A stretch of DNA of 64,000 bases from an uncultured Algibacter sp. (GCA_937958265.1 CALGNX010000001.1:62001-126000), one strand, 5' to 3'. Counted from the first letter of the stretch, positions 8,372 to 18,479 are shown. Made by a program: numbers and translations. The notes: a model not told the origin generated them from the sequence alone.

Positions 8372-10831
8372 TTGAAAGCAAAGCAAATACTCGCCCCCGT
8401 TCTTTTTTTTTTAATATGCACCTTAAATTTCGCTCAAAACGCTACGATTAAAGGTATTATTCTTGATGATGAAAATCGACCTATTGAAAATGTTAATATT
8501 AAATCAAAATCTAATGGAACTAAAACAAATACCAACGGCTTTTTTATTTTAAAAATACCTGCCAATGAAGATGTTGTTTTAGAATTCACACATATTTCTC
8601 ATAAAAAAATAAAAAGCACCTTTTACTTAAAAAGCGGTGAGGAGTTAGAGTTCAATCCTGTAATGAGTACAACTATTGAGCAAATTGCCACAGTAATAAT
8701 TAGTGGTAATCGCCGTAAAGATGTTGAAGGCATTATAACAATAAAACCCGATGTTATTAGAAAAATACCTGGAGCCAATGCTGGCGTAGAAAATTTACTA
8801 TTAACATTACCCGGAGTTAGTAATAACAACGAATTAAGCACACAATACTCCGTACGTGGCGGAAATTACGACGAGAATTTAGTTTATGTAAATGGTATTG
8901 AGGTGTATCGCCCTTTTTTAGTCCGCTCTGGCCAACAGGAAGGCTTAAGTTTTGTAAACACCGATTTAGTACAAAATGTAGATTTTTCAGCTGGTGGCTT
9001 TCAAGCTAAATATGGGGATAAGTTATCTTCTGTTTTAGATATCACCTACAAAGATCCGTATAAGTTTGAAGTAAATGCAGATTTAAGTTTACTTGGTGGT
9101 AGTTTATCTTATGAAAACATTAGTAAAGACTCTAAATTTACAGGCATTACTGGCCTGCGTTACAGAGATAACAGTTTATTAGTAAATGCTAAAGAAACCA
9201 AAATTAATTTCAGGCCTACTTTTGCAGATGCACAAAGTTATTTCACTTACAAGTTTAATGATAAATTCCATTTAAGCTTTTTAGGTAGTGCCGCTTTAAA
9301 TAAATATAATTTTAAACCTTTAGAGCGTGAAACAAATTTTGGAACACTAACAGATCCTATGGCATTATTAATTTTTTATGAAGGCCAAGAAAAAACGAGA
9401 TACCAAACGCTTTTTGGAGCCTTTAAAGGCTCTTATTTTGTTAACGATGATTTAACGCTTCATTTTATTGCTTCAACTTACCATACCACCGAAGAAGAAT
9501 ATTTTGATATTTTAGCACAATACCGTTTAGGTGAAGTAAATAGTAATATAGGGGATGAAAACTTAGGCGAAGTTGAATTTAGCCGAGGTGTAGGCAGTCA
9601 GCTTTTACATGGTAGAAATGATTTAGATGCGCTTATAACAAATATCGAACATAAAGGTGACTTTAAACTTAATGAAAACCGTTTTGAATGGTCTGTAAAA
9701 TATACGAACGAGGATTTTAGAGACCGCTTAGTTGAATGGGAGGTTATTGATTCTGTTGGATTTTCAGTAAGACCACCAAGAACAGCGCCTAACAACCAAC
9801 CCTATAACGCATTTGCTGCTCCATTAGAACCTTTTCAAAATATACGAACGGTAAACAAAACACAAATAAACAGATTTCAGGCCTATGCACAGTGGAGTAA
9901 ACGCACCACTTTAGGAAGTAGTGATGTTTGGTATAATGCCGGAATTCGCACACATGGTTGGTCTGTAAGTGGTGAAAACATCGCAACATCCAATCAAATT
10001 GTTTTAACACCGCGTGGCCAATTTAGCATAAAACCAAACTGGGAAAAAGATATGCTTTTTAGAGTTTCTACAGGCTTTTATTATCAGCCGCCGTTTTACC
10101 GCGAATTACGTGGGCGCGATGGCTCGGTAAACCCAAGTGTAAACTCTCAAAAATCGTTTCATTTTGTAGTAGGTAACGATTATAGTTTTAAAATGTGGGA
10201 TAGGCCATTTAAATTAACTTCGGAGTTGTATTATAAAAATTTAAACGATGTTAACACATATACGCTGGAAAATGTTCGAATTCGTTATAGGGCAAATAAC
10301 GATGCTGTAGCTTACGCCTATGGGTTAGATTTACGATTAAATGGAGAGTTTGTACCTGGTACCGAATCGTGGTTTAGTTTTGGGTATTTAAAAACAGAGG
10401 AGAATTTAGATAATCGTGGCTTTATAGCTCGCCCTACAGACCAGCGTTTAAAATTTGCAGCGTTATTTCAAGATTACGTACCTAATATGCCTAATTTAAA
10501 ATTATACTTAAATTTAGTTTATAATACTGGCTTACCAGGTGGGTCGCCAAGCTTTGCAGATCCTTACCAGTTTCAAAATAGATTACCAAATTACAATAGA
10601 GCAGATTTAGGGTTGCAATATGTTTTAGTAGATTCTAAAAAATTGTTTGATAGTGGCTGGAAAAAGCCATTTAAAGCGTTGTCTTTAGGTTTTGAAATTT
10701 TTAATATTTTCGATGTTCAAAACTCAATAACCAATACCTGGGTTAGAGATGTAAGTAACCAAAGGCAAATTGCTATTCCTAACTTTTTAACCCCTCGTGT
10801 TTTTAATATTAGAACCACTATGAAGTTTTAG
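8372..10831 (+). CDS. TonB-dependent outer-membrane receptor
   Basis: Outer-membrane beta-barrel transporter driven by TonB/ExbBD. After a signal peptide (ILAPVLFFLICTLNFAQ) come a carboxypeptidase-like regulatory domain (ATIKGIILDDENRPIENV, about 75 residues), a plug domain (IKPDVIRKIPGANAGVENLLLTLPGV region, with YSVRGGNYDENLVYVNG), and a long barrel ending in the aromatic-rich RTTMKF. There is no SusD partner, so it need not be a glycan importer; substrate unknown. Start choice: ATG at 8312 overlaps the peptidase gene by 47 bases and puts 20 non-signal-like residues before the signal peptide; TTG at 8372 gives a clean signal peptide 13 bases after the upstream stop. I chose TTG but the longer form (839 residues) is possible. 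Confidence 0.88.
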   Translation: MKAKQILAPVLFFLICTLNFAQNATIKGIILDDENRPIENVNIKSKSNGTKTNTNGFFILKIPANEDVVLEFTHISHKKIKSTFYLKSGEELEFNPVMSTTIEQIATVIISGNRRKDVEGIITIKPDVIRKIPGANAGVENLLLTLPGVSNNNELSTQYSVRGGNYDENLVYVNGIEVYRPFLVRSGQQEGLSFVNTDLVQNVDFSAGGFQAKYGDKLSSVLDITYKDPYKFEVNADLSLLGGSLSYENISKDSKFTGITGLRYRDNSLLVNAKETKINFRPTFADAQSYFTYKFNDKFHLSFLGSAALNKYNFKPLERETNFGTLTDPMALLIFYEGQEKTRYQTLFGAFKGSYFVNDDLTLHFIASTYHTTEEEYFDILAQYRLGEVNSNIGDENLGEVEFSRGVGSQLLHGRNDLDALITNIEHKGDFKLNENRFEWSVKYTNEDFRDRLVEWEVIDSVGFSVRPPRTAPNNQPYNAFAAPLEPFQNIRTVNKTQINRFQAYAQWSKRTTLGSSDVWYNAGIRTHGWSVSGENIATSNQIVLTPRGQFSIKPNWEKDMLFRVSTGFYYQPPFYRELRGRDGSVNPSVNSQKSFHFVVGNDYSFKMWDRPFKLTSELYYKNLNDVNTYTLENVRIRYRANNDAVAYAYGLDLRLNGEFVPGTESWFSFGYLKTEENLDNRGFIARPTDQRLKFAALFQDYVPNMPNLKLYLNLVYNTGLPGGSPSFADPYQFQNRLPNYNRADLGLQYVLVDSKKLFDSGWKKPFKALSLGFEIFNIFDVQNSITNTWVRDVSNQRQIAIPNFLTPRVFNIRTTMKF

Positions 10832-10940
10832 TAGAATTAAGTGTTACTTAATAGTTAATTTACAGGAGCTTAGTGTTAAAAAAAAACAGTTACATTTAGA
10901 TTAAAACATGATATAAATCCGTATCATTAAATATTGTAAT

Positions 10941-12083
10941 TTATATAAATGCTTTTAAAACACCTATTACATAGTCAACCTCTGGTTTTGTGTTATATTT
11001 ACTGAAGGAAAATCTTAGAGAAGGCTTTTTCAAATCAGTATCATTTAAAATCTCCACTAAAACATGAGATTTTTGGGCGCTTCCGCTTTGACATGCGCTC
11101 CCTCGAGAGCATGCAATACCTTTTAAATCCAATTGAAACAAAAGCATATTCGATTTTTCAGGAGGAATGGGCAAGCAAATATTTACTAATGTGTGACTAC
11201 TTAGTGTTAAATTTTTAGAGCTACCATTAAAAAGAATATTAGGAATAGCTGTTTCAATCTGGTTAATAAAATACTGCTTTAAATTTTTAATATAAAGCAT
11301 TTCATTTTCTAAATTATCTTCAGCTAAGTTCAAAGCTTTTTCAATACCTACTATATTATGTACACTTTCTGTGCCTGCGCGTAGGCCTCGCTCCTGCTCG
11401 CCTCCTACTATAGTTGCTCGTAAACCAGAGTTTTTTCTAACAAAAGCAAAACCAATACCCTTAGGGCCATGAAATTTATGCGCAGAGGCGGCTAAAAAGT
11501 CTAATGGGGTGTTTTGTAAATCTAGCTTATAATGGCCCACAGACTGCACGGCATCGCTATGGAATAAAGCATTATTTGATTTACATAAATTAGCTACCTG
11601 CTTTATATCTAGAATGGTGCCTATTTCATTATTGACATGCATTAAGCTTACCAATGTTTTTTTTGTAGTAGTACTTAGTAGCTGCTCTAAATGGGTGTAA
11701 TCTATGCTTCCATCCTGCTTAATAGCAACATAGCTAATAGTTATATTGGATTTCGCCTGAAGCTGTTGCACTGTATGCAGTACTGCATGATGCTCTATAC
11801 GAGATGTAATTATATGGGTTACGTTTAAATCTTGAACGCTACTTTTTAAAATTAAATTATCGGCTTCTGTGCCACCCGAAGTAAAAATGATTTCTGCGGC
11901 AGATACATTTAAACATTTTGCAATAGCTTTTCGTGATTTTTCCACCAAAGCCTTTGCGGACCTACCGAAACTATGTGATGATGATGGGTTACCAAAGTCA
12001 CTCTGCATGGTTTTAAAAACAGCCTGCGCAACTTCCTCTCGCATGGGCGTTGTTGCTGCATTATCAAAATAAACTGATTTCAT
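10941..12083 (-). CDS. Cysteine desulfurase (NifS/IscS family)
   Basis: PLP enzyme that removes sulfur from cysteine to form an enzyme persulfide for Fe-S clusters or tRNA thiolation. Visible: N-terminal VYFDNAATTPMR; SGGTEADNL cofactor-loop region; AVQSVGH; PLP lysine in SAHKFHGPKGIGF; and the catalytic loop SRGSACQSGSAQKSHVL with the nucleophilic Cys near residue 330. The SACxSG loop is the group I (IscS/NifS) form. I start at ATG 12083 (MKSVYFDNAATT) because the ATG at 12104 lies over a -7-like TAATTTTG (12102-12109). No iscU or other Suf/Isc gene is adjacent, so the exact role is open. Confidence 0.9.
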   Translation of the reverse strand: MKSVYFDNAATTPMREEVAQAVFKTMQSDFGNPSSSHSFGRSAKALVEKSRKAIAKCLNVSAAEIIFTSGGTEADNLILKSSVQDLNVTHIITSRIEHHAVLHTVQQLQAKSNITISYVAIKQDGSIDYTHLEQLLSTTTKKTLVSLMHVNNEIGTILDIKQVANLCKSNNALFHSDAVQSVGHYKLDLQNTPLDFLAASAHKFHGPKGIGFAFVRKNSGLRATIVGGEQERGLRAGTESVHNIVGIEKALNLAEDNLENEMLYIKNLKQYFINQIETAIPNILFNGSSKNLTLSSHTLVNICLPIPPEKSNMLLFQLDLKGIACSRGSACQSGSAQKSHVLVEILNDTDLKKPSLRFSFSKYNTKPEVDYVIGVLKAFI

Positions 12084-12373
12084 AGGGTTTAAATTTTTCA
12101 ACAAAATTATTAAATTATAATTGAAACGGAACTACGTTTAATTTGTTACATATATTTACATTTTAAGTTTGACATTATTTTTTCAATAGTTGAATTTGTA
12201 AATTAATCTGTTAACTCCTTTTTAAAAGCTTACACAGTATGTTTTTTTTTAAATGTGTTAATACTTGTTTTTCTTAAATTTAAAAGCAAGTTTGTGCTTA
12301 TACTGTGCATTAAATTACCATTATAAAAAATGAAAGCACTTTAAACATACCCAATATCTTCCATAAAATAGTT

Positions 12374-12466
12374 GCGTTAAGGATAGTAGTGAAAAGCCCA
12401 CAGCCCGACTTTTTAGGAGGTGCGAGGACTTGTAACGTATAGCCTGACCATTTTGGGAACGCCCAA
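12374..12466 (-). repeat. Dispersed ~90-bp intergenic repeat, copy 1
   Basis: On the minus strand it starts TTGGGCGTTCCC and ends CTTAACGC. It shares its central blocks, GTCCTCGCACCTCCTAAAA and GTCGGGCTGTGGGCTTT, with the copies at 51154-51248 and 62248-62340. The ends (GCGTT and AACGC) are complementary. It lies in the 470-base gap between the desulfurase and lipoprotein genes, which otherwise shows no gene. Confidence 0.85.
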
Positions 12467-12553
12467 GTTATTTTATTGTTTATTCTTAACTTTATATATT
12501 AAAGCTACGTTATAATACACAAATATTTTATTTTTGCTTAAAACACGAATACC

Positions 12554-13465
12554 ATGCGTAAAATATTTTTTATTTTAGTTAGCCTTAACATATTACTATT
12601 AGCCTCTTGTGATGATGGCGACATTATTACTACCGAACTAGATTTTGATAATAATTTTGAGGTATGTGCTAGTGGTAGAGATTTAGTGTTTTTTAAAACT
12701 AAGAATGAACCTTCGGAATCTTTATCATTAAAGGTCGCCAACCTTAGCTTAGCTGATCTTATTGCGGTAGATGAATTTGGTGTTTTTATTGATACCCTAA
12801 ATATAACAACTACAAACATATTTAATTACCGCACATACCGAAATGCAACTTTGCCTAGTGATTTATTTTGTAATGCGATACCAAACTCGAATGTTAGTAT
12901 TACACAGGATGTTGAAAGTACTAGTGGAACGGCGCCAATAAAAACTATTTTAACCGAGGATGACGATGATGGTATTTCTATTGAATTGGATGTTGATATA
13001 AACAATAACAATGATACTGATGGAGACGGTTTGCCTAATTTTATTGATGCTGATGATGATGGTGATAATGTGTTGACTAAAGATGAAAACCCCGACCCAA
13101 ATGGCGACGGCAATTTAGACGATGCACAAGACACAGATGAGGATGGCATTCCTGATTATTTGGATGCTGATGATGATGGTGATGGCATTAATACAAGGGA
13201 TGAAGAAAATGATAGCCAAAACCAAAATCCTGCAGATGACATTACTGTAAATGGGCTTCCCGATTATTTAAATAAGGATGTTGCTAATTTAAATACGCCC
13301 GCAGCCACAGCTTTTAGAGAACATCTTATATCTCAAAACTACGTTATTACTGTACAAATTAAAGATATTGATTTAGAATTAATTTCACTAGACACATTTA
13401 ATTTTGGTGTTTTAAACAATAGTATTACAACATCTTCTAGAAGAGTGGTTCCTGAATTTCGTTAA
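12554..13465 (+). CDS. Acidic lipoprotein with thrombospondin type 3-like calcium repeats
   Basis: 303 residues. The N-terminus (MRKIFFILVSLNILLLASC) is a lipoprotein signal with Cys19 as the lipid site, followed by DDGD. Residues about 150-225 hold repeats of the form DTDGDGLPNFIDADDDGD and DEDGIPDYLDADDDGD, the calcium-binding pattern of thrombospondin type 3 repeats found in outer-membrane proteins of this phylum. The rest is unrecognised. It is convergent with the Smr-domain gene, 15 bases away. A TATTTTTG element (12529-12536) is a possible -7 box. Probably anchored in the outer membrane; function not shown. Confidence 0.82.
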   Translation: MRKIFFILVSLNILLLASCDDGDIITTELDFDNNFEVCASGRDLVFFKTKNEPSESLSLKVANLSLADLIAVDEFGVFIDTLNITTTNIFNYRTYRNATLPSDLFCNAIPNSNVSITQDVESTSGTAPIKTILTEDDDDGISIELDVDINNNNDTDGDGLPNFIDADDDGDNVLTKDENPDPNGDGNLDDAQDTDEDGIPDYLDADDDGDGINTRDEENDSQNQNPADDITVNGLPDYLNKDVANLNTPAATAFREHLISQNYVITVQIKDIDLELISLDTFNFGVLNNSITTSSRRVVPEFR

Positions 13466-13480
13466 ATGAGTTTAAGCGTT

Positions 13481-14032
13481 TTAATTTTGATAAATATAAA
13501 CCTCGGTGGCTCCTAAACCGTACTTTTGGTAATTGGCATCGTAAAATTTAATGTTGCTATAACGGCCAAAAAGATAATCTAGTTCCATTTTTAAAACGCC
13601 CTCGCCAACACCGTGTATAAATACTATTTTCTGGATGCGCTTGTTTATAGCAAATTCCAATTTATGTTTTGCTGTATCTAGCTGGTGCGTTAACATATCA
13701 TGGTTGGTCATGCCTCTAGAGGATTTTACGAGTTGATGAATATGTAAATCGACCTCCATGGTAGGTTCAAAACGGTCTTTAGCTCTTACTTTAGGCTGAT
13801 TTTTTCGCTTTGGAATTTCTTTTTCAGAAACGACTGAATGCAAGCTAGAGTTTGAAAATATATTAGGTGTAATAGTATCGTCTTTATTTTTTTTCACCAA
13901 TTCGTTAACTTCAAATTTTAACAAAAAGCCATCTTGAGTTTCAATAGAAATAATATCACCCTCAATTTTTTGTATAACACCAGATAAATCCTCATCTAAA
14001 ACTAATACTAAATCTCCTAAATTCAAATGCAT
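13481..14032 (-). CDS. Smr (MutS2 C-terminal) domain protein
   Basis: 183-residue cytoplasmic protein. Residues 1-45 form a small beta domain (HLNLGDLVLVLDEDLSGVI, then GFLLKFEVNELV) resembling the DUF2027 N-terminus. Residues about 88-183 are a Smr domain: VDLHIHQL near the start, IVFIHGVGEGVLK as the HGxG motif, and GLGATEVYI at the end. Smr domains are nicking nucleases or nucleic-acid binders seen in MutS2 and ribosome-rescue factors. It lacks the MutS ATPase, so it is a short stand-alone Smr protein. It runs 12 bases from a small membrane-protein gene and is probably in one transcript with it. Confidence 0.83.
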   Translation of the reverse strand: MHLNLGDLVLVLDEDLSGVIQKIEGDIISIETQDGFLLKFEVNELVKKNKDDTITPNIFSNSSLHSVVSEKEIPKRKNQPKVRAKDRFEPTMEVDLHIHQLVKSSRGMTNHDMLTHQLDTAKHKLEFAINKRIQKIVFIHGVGEGVLKMELDYLFGRYSNIKFYDANYQKYGLGATEVYIYQN

Positions 14033-14044
14033 AATTAATAAGTT

Positions 14045-14227
14045 TTATGTGTGGTCTTGGCTCTCGCCATCATTTTTATGCGGTATAGTTTTTGAAATCC
14101 TATAAATTCCAACCATAAGTAAAACAATACCTATTATAAGTACATACTGATTTTGTTGCGATCCTGCTTTTGAGTACATAGCAATAAAAGCACCAGCAAT
14201 AATTAATATATAATTTAAAAAATTCAT
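14045..14227 (-). CDS. Small two-helix membrane protein
   Basis: 60 residues from the ATG at 14227 (MNFLNYILIIAGAFIAMYS); an upstream ATG at 14278 adds 17 poorly matching residues. Two hydrophobic helices (about 4-20 and 27-43) flank a short polar loop, and the tail is charged (KTIPHKNDGESQDHT). No family motif is recognised. It precedes the Smr-domain gene by 12 bases. Confidence 0.65.
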   Translation of the reverse strand: MNFLNYILIIAGAFIAMYSKAGSQQNQYVLIIGIVLLMVGIYRISKTIPHKNDGESQDHT

Positions 14228-14394
14228 AATCTGCAATTGTATAGCTCTGCAAATTAAAATAAATTTTGTGGTTAACACATTAAATTATTTTAATTTATAT
14301 TGTCGTTCTGCGCAAAAAAACAACCGGACAACTACTAATTTACTGTAAATCAATTAAAAGATGTAATTTTAATTTTATTTAAAATCAAGACATT

Positions 14395-16167
14395 ATGTTT
14401 AAGCAAATTTTTATTCTTTTATTAATTAGTTTTAATTTTAGTTACGGGCAGCTTTCTGTGCGCAATGATGCTTTTGTTTTTGTTACAGATGAAATTGTTT
14501 TTGTGGAAGATGATATAAATTTAAATGAAGCTGAAAGCACTATATATTTACGGAACGAGGCTCAAATTATTCAAGGCGCAGGTACAACTGGAAATACGGG
14601 TATTGGAGCGTTAAGTGTTTACCAAAATGGAAACGTAGGTGCGCACGAATATAATTATTGGTGTTCGCCTGTAGGCAACAAAAGCCCTAGTAGTGTAAAT
14701 AACCCTTTTGGCGTTACGCTTTTAAACGATGTTGTTAATCTTACTAATTCTACACCCGCAAAAGCTAGTGTGAATTTGCCTAATTTAAATGGCACTTCCA
14801 ATCCTTTAAGCATTGAACCGTATTGGATTTGGAAATTTATAGCCGCAGATGAGTATGCGGATTGGATTTATGTAGGAGACAATACTAGTATAAATTCCGG
14901 TGAGGGTTTTAGTATGAAAGGCACTTCAGGTTCTGCCAATAATCAATTATATGACTTTAGAGGAAAACCAAACAAAGGGACTATGGCAATTAATGTTTTG
15001 CCAAACCAATTTACTTTGGTTGGCAACCCTTACCCATCTGCGCTAGATGCTTTGGCATATATACACGATCCTGAAAATGCAGCTGTAATTAATGGTACAT
15101 TATATTATTGGGAACAGGACTTAAATGTTAATTCGCACTTAATACGGGAGTACGATGGCGGCTATGCAACTTATACAATATCTGCAGATGGCACATTAGT
15201 TACCGCTTTACCTGCAACATTTAGCACTTACGATGATAATGGGGTTATTGCTGGTGCTGGTAATGGAACACCTTCCGGAAAAGAACCTAAAAGATATATA
15301 CCCATTGGCCAAGGTTTTATGGTTGAAGGTATAGCTACTGGTGCGGTAAAAGCAAAAAATGAACACCGCGTTTATGTAAAAGAAACAAATACGAATAGTG
15401 AATTTTTTAAGACAACAAAAGACACAAAGGCAAAGTCAATTAAAACGAATGCATTTCCTTTAGTGCCAAACAACATTAAACGCTTTAGATTAAATATTGA
15501 TTTTAATAATACATACACAAGACAACTTTTAGAAAACTTTAGCGACTCTGCTACTGCCGGTTTTGACTATGGTATGGAATCTACAACAAATGCCAATGAT
15601 GTGCTTTCGAGTGACGCTTATTTTTCAAACGAGACACTTATTTACCGTGCCCAAGCTCTAGTTTTTAATGAAGATTTAAAAATTCCATTGGTTATAAAAA
15701 CAGATAATAAAATGCCTGTACGCGTAAGAGTTGCGGATATACAAAATATAGCCTCTTTTTTACCCATTTATTTACATGATAAAACAAATAATACGTACAC
15801 TAATTTGAAAAACATAGATTTTAACACGAATTTAGATCCTGGAAATTATTATGATCGTTTTGAAATTACATTTAAAAAACCAAGCACATTAAATATTGAA
15901 AATATTGCAACTTTTGATGATTTTAAAATATTACAAAATAATAAAATTGCTGAATTAACAATTATAAACACAAAAAAACTAGACGTAAAATCCTTCACGC
16001 TTATTGATGTTACTGGAAAGCAGGTTTTAAATACTATTTTAAATTCGAACAAAACAAAACAGCAATACTCTACAAAAACATTAAGTAATGGCCTTTATTT
16101 AGTTAAAATTAGTTTAATGGATAATCAAACTATCAGCAAAAAAATTATTATTGGCAATAAAAACTAA
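14395..16167 (+). CDS. Secreted protein with T9SS sorting tail
   Basis: 590 residues. A signal peptide (MFKQIFILLLISFNFSYGQ) and a C-terminal type A sorting domain of about 75 residues (IINTKKLDVKSFTLIDVTG, then LSNGLYLVKISL and a lysine-rich end) mark export by the type IX system to the surface. The middle contains NYWCSPVGN, FTLVGNPYPSALD and GQGFMVEG, motifs of large flavobacterial surface proteins that I recognise only as that group; no catalytic domain is visible. It is followed by two small membrane-protein genes. Confidence 0.85.
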   Translation: MFKQIFILLLISFNFSYGQLSVRNDAFVFVTDEIVFVEDDINLNEAESTIYLRNEAQIIQGAGTTGNTGIGALSVYQNGNVGAHEYNYWCSPVGNKSPSSVNNPFGVTLLNDVVNLTNSTPAKASVNLPNLNGTSNPLSIEPYWIWKFIAADEYADWIYVGDNTSINSGEGFSMKGTSGSANNQLYDFRGKPNKGTMAINVLPNQFTLVGNPYPSALDALAYIHDPENAAVINGTLYYWEQDLNVNSHLIREYDGGYATYTISADGTLVTALPATFSTYDDNGVIAGAGNGTPSGKEPKRYIPIGQGFMVEGIATGAVKAKNEHRVYVKETNTNSEFFKTTKDTKAKSIKTNAFPLVPNNIKRFRLNIDFNNTYTRQLLENFSDSATAGFDYGMESTTNANDVLSSDAYFSNETLIYRAQALVFNEDLKIPLVIKTDNKMPVRVRVADIQNIASFLPIYLHDKTNNTYTNLKNIDFNTNLDPGNYYDRFEITFKKPSTLNIENIATFDDFKILQNNKIAELTIINTKKLDVKSFTLIDVTGKQVLNTILNSNKTKQQYSTKTLSNGLYLVKISLMDNQTISKKIIIGNKN

Positions 16168-16207
16168 TCTAATTTCTAATTAAAAATTTTATTTTCTATT
16201 ATATTGT

Positions 16208-16489
16208 ATGGAGGAATATATGTTACCTTGTTTAAACAAACAGCTTTTTGGTATAGAGTGTATGGGCTGCGGTTTACAGCGCTCTTTTGCGTTATTTTTT
16301 AAAGGGGAATTTATTGAGGCATTTTATATGTATCCCGCTATTTATAGTTTAATTATGTTATTTGGATTTATTACTGTAAATACTTTTAGAAATTTTAAAT
16401 ATGCAAGTAAAATTATTTATATTTTAGCAGCTTTAAACGGTCTTATTATTGTAAGTAATTTTATAATAAAGACCTTTTTTATTGTATAA
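16208..16489 (+). CDS. DUF2752 family membrane protein
   Basis: 93 residues with the family's cysteine signature FGIECMGCGLQRSF near residues 14-27 and two hydrophobic helices (about 38-55 and 70-88). DUF2752 proteins are small inner-membrane proteins of unknown role. It lies 40 bases after the T9SS gene and 17 bases before the CCC-motif gene, so the two small genes likely share a transcript. Confidence 0.82.
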   Translation: MEEYMLPCLNKQLFGIECMGCGLQRSFALFFKGEFIEAFYMYPAIYSLIMLFGFITVNTFRNFKYASKIIYILAALNGLIIVSNFIIKTFFIV

Positions 16490-16506
16490 TAAATTAGAAA
16501 AATTTT

Positions 16507-16836
16507 ATGGATCAACAAAAGTTACCTAACGCAACTCTCATTTTAGTATTTGGTATTTTATCTATTTTAACGTGCTGTTGCTATGGTGTTATAGGATTAA
16601 TTATAGGTGTTGTTGGCGTAATATTAGCCAATAAAGCAACCAAAACTTATTTGAAAAACCCAGAAATGTATTCTGGTTATCAAAACGTGAAAAACGGAAA
16701 AACACTAGCTATTGTGGGTATTGTTTTAAGTGTTTTGTATTTAACATTTGTTGTTGCTATGATAGCTCTATTTGGATTTGACACTTTACAGGACCAAGAA
16801 TTATTGCAAGAAAAAATACAGGAATTAATGCTTTAA
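16507..16836 (+). CDS. CCC-motif membrane protein
   Basis: 109 residues with two or three membrane helices. The first helix carries the three adjacent cysteines (ILTCCCYGVIGLIIG) that give this Bacteroidota family its name; the linker ILANKATKTYLKNPEMY is also typical. A second helix pair follows at about 73-95. Function unknown; the pairing with DUF2752 recurs, as far as I recall, in other Flavobacteriaceae. Confidence 0.8.
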   Translation: MDQQKLPNATLILVFGILSILTCCCYGVIGLIIGVVGVILANKATKTYLKNPEMYSGYQNVKNGKTLAIVGIVLSVLYLTFVVAMIALFGFDTLQDQELLQEKIQELML

Positions 16837-16844
16837 TAGCGTTT

Positions 16845-16882
16845 AAAAAAAAAGCAATCTTATTACAGATTGCTTTTTTTTT
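16845..16882. terminator. Bidirectional terminator
   Basis: GCAATCT and AGATTGC separated by TATTAC, flanked by nine A and nine T. It sits between the CCC-motif gene (+) and rocD (-). Confidence 0.85.
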
Positions 16883-17025
16883 GATTTTTAAGATTCTCAT
16901 AAAACATCTACGCTACTACTTTTTTATTTAAATTTAAAAGAGAATTTATAGTATTGTAACGCCAAATCTAAATTTTACTAGAATTTAAAATTATTTATAT
17001 TGTAGCATTAAAAAACTAGAATGAT

Positions 17026-18306
17026 CTAGTTTTCAAAAGCCTTTAATGTTTTAATAATAATGCATATGCAATCTTGCAATTGCTCCTTTGTAATTACCAA
17101 AGGAGGGGCAAAACGGATAATATTGCCATGCGTAGGTTTTGCCAGTAGCCCATTATCCCTGAGTTTTAAACAAATTTCCCACGCCGTATTACTATCCTCA
17201 GTATCATTTATTACAATAGCATTAAGTAATCCTTTGCCTCGCACAAGACTAACTAACTTGCTAGTTTTAATATACGTATTTAATTCGTTTCTAAAAACTT
17301 GTCCTAATTCAAAAGCATTTTCAGCAAGTGCTTGGTCTCGTACAACTTCTAATGCTGCCATAGCCACTGCTGCTGCAACTGGGTTTCCTCCAAATGTACT
17401 GCCGTGGCTACCTGGTTTAATAACCTCCATAACATTATTATTTGCCAATACAGCAGATACAGGGTAAACGCCACCACTAATAGCTTTACCTAAAATAAGA
17501 ATATCTGGCTTAACATCTGGCTTACCTGAACAATTTTTGTCTGAACAAGAACAGTCTCCACAAGTAGCTAATAATCGTCCTGTTCTAGCAATACCTGTTT
17601 GCACTTCGTCTGCAATAAATAATACGTTGTATTTTTCGCATAAGGCCTTTGCTTTTAATAAGTAATCTTCATCTGGCACATAAACACCTGCTTCCCCTTG
17701 TATTGGCTCAACTAAAAACCCTGCAATATGAGAGTTCGCTTTAAGCGTTTCTTCCAAAGCTATTAAATTGTTATATTCAATTTTAATAAAGCCGTTTGTA
17801 TAAGGACCAAAGTTTTTACGAGCTACTGGATCGTTTGAAAATGAAATTATAGTTGTTGTTCTTCCATGAAAATTATTTTCACAAACAATAATTTCGGCTT
17901 TATTTTCCTCAATACCCTTAACTTCATAGGCCCATTTTCTGCAAATTTTTAAAGCAGTTTCAACCGCTTCTGCACCAGTATTCATGGGTAGTAATTTATC
18001 GAACCCAAAAAATTCGCATGCAAACTTCTCATACTTTCCTAACATGTCATTATGAAATGCCCTTGATGTTAATGCCAAACGCTGTGTTTGCTGCACAATT
18101 GCATTTACAATTTTAGGATGCGAGTGCCCTTGATTTACAGCTGAGTAGGCTGATAAAAAATCGTAATATTTTTTATCCTCTACATCCCACACATAAACAC
18201 CATCTCCCCTATTTAACACTACGGGTAATGGGTGATAATTATGCGCGCCATACTTATTTTCTAAATCTATAGCTTGTTTTGAAGTTATTGGGTAAGATGT
18301 TTTCAT
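17026..18306 (-). CDS. rocD: Ornithine aminotransferase
   Basis: 426-residue PLP enzyme converting ornithine and 2-oxoglutarate to glutamate semialdehyde and glutamate (arginine catabolism, proline link). Marks: [17 protein letters not shown]-terminus, [13 protein letters not shown], the [10 protein letters not shown] substrate loop, [13 protein letters not shown], and the PLP lysine in [10 protein letters not shown] followed by [12 protein letters not shown] cysteine-rich insert, [11 protein letters not shown], sits between IARTGRLLA and the PLP-lysine strand; I recall it from other Bacteroidota OATs. Acetylornithine aminotransferase is less likely given the N-terminus and length. A consensus promoter lies about 100 bases upstream. 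Confidence 0.94.
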   Translation of the reverse strand: MKTSYPITSKQAIDLENKYGAHNYHPLPVVLNRGDGVYVWDVEDKKYYDFLSAYSAVNQGHSHPKIVNAIVQQTQRLALTSRAFHNDMLGKYEKFACEFFGFDKLLPMNTGAEAVETALKICRKWAYEVKGIEENKAEIIVCENNFHGRTTTIISFSNDPVARKNFGPYTNGFIKIEYNNLIALEETLKANSHIAGFLVEPIQGEAGVYVPDEDYLLKAKALCEKYNVLFIADEVQTGIARTGRLLATCGDCSCSDKNCSGKPDVKPDILILGKAISGGVYPVSAVLANNNVMEVIKPGSHGSTFGGNPVAAAVAMAALEVVRDQALAENAFELGQVFRNELNTYIKTSKLVSLVRGKGLLNAIVINDTEDSNTAWEICLKLRDNGLLAKPTHGNIIRFAPPLVITKEQLQDCICIIIKTLKAFEN

Positions 18307-18403
18307 TTGAAAAAAAATTAAATTTAAAAATTAGAATTCCTTCTAGACCTTTATTCTTTCTATTGAAAAAGCAGCGTGGGAGAGAAATCATCCCTAAAGC
18401 ATA

Positions 18404-18433
18404 CAAAATTAATTAAATATTGTGTCTTTTCAA
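18404..18433 (-). promoter_or_regulatory. Bacteroidetes-type promoter of rocD
   Basis: On the minus strand TTG (18433-18431), 19 bases, TAATTTTG (18411-18404). Full consensus. Predicted start near 18397 leaves a 5' leader of roughly 90 nt before rocD. Confidence 0.7.
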
Positions 18434-18479
18434 TTAATTCTGTGTCTTAATTAATAACTTAACTTCTTAAATTTATAAA

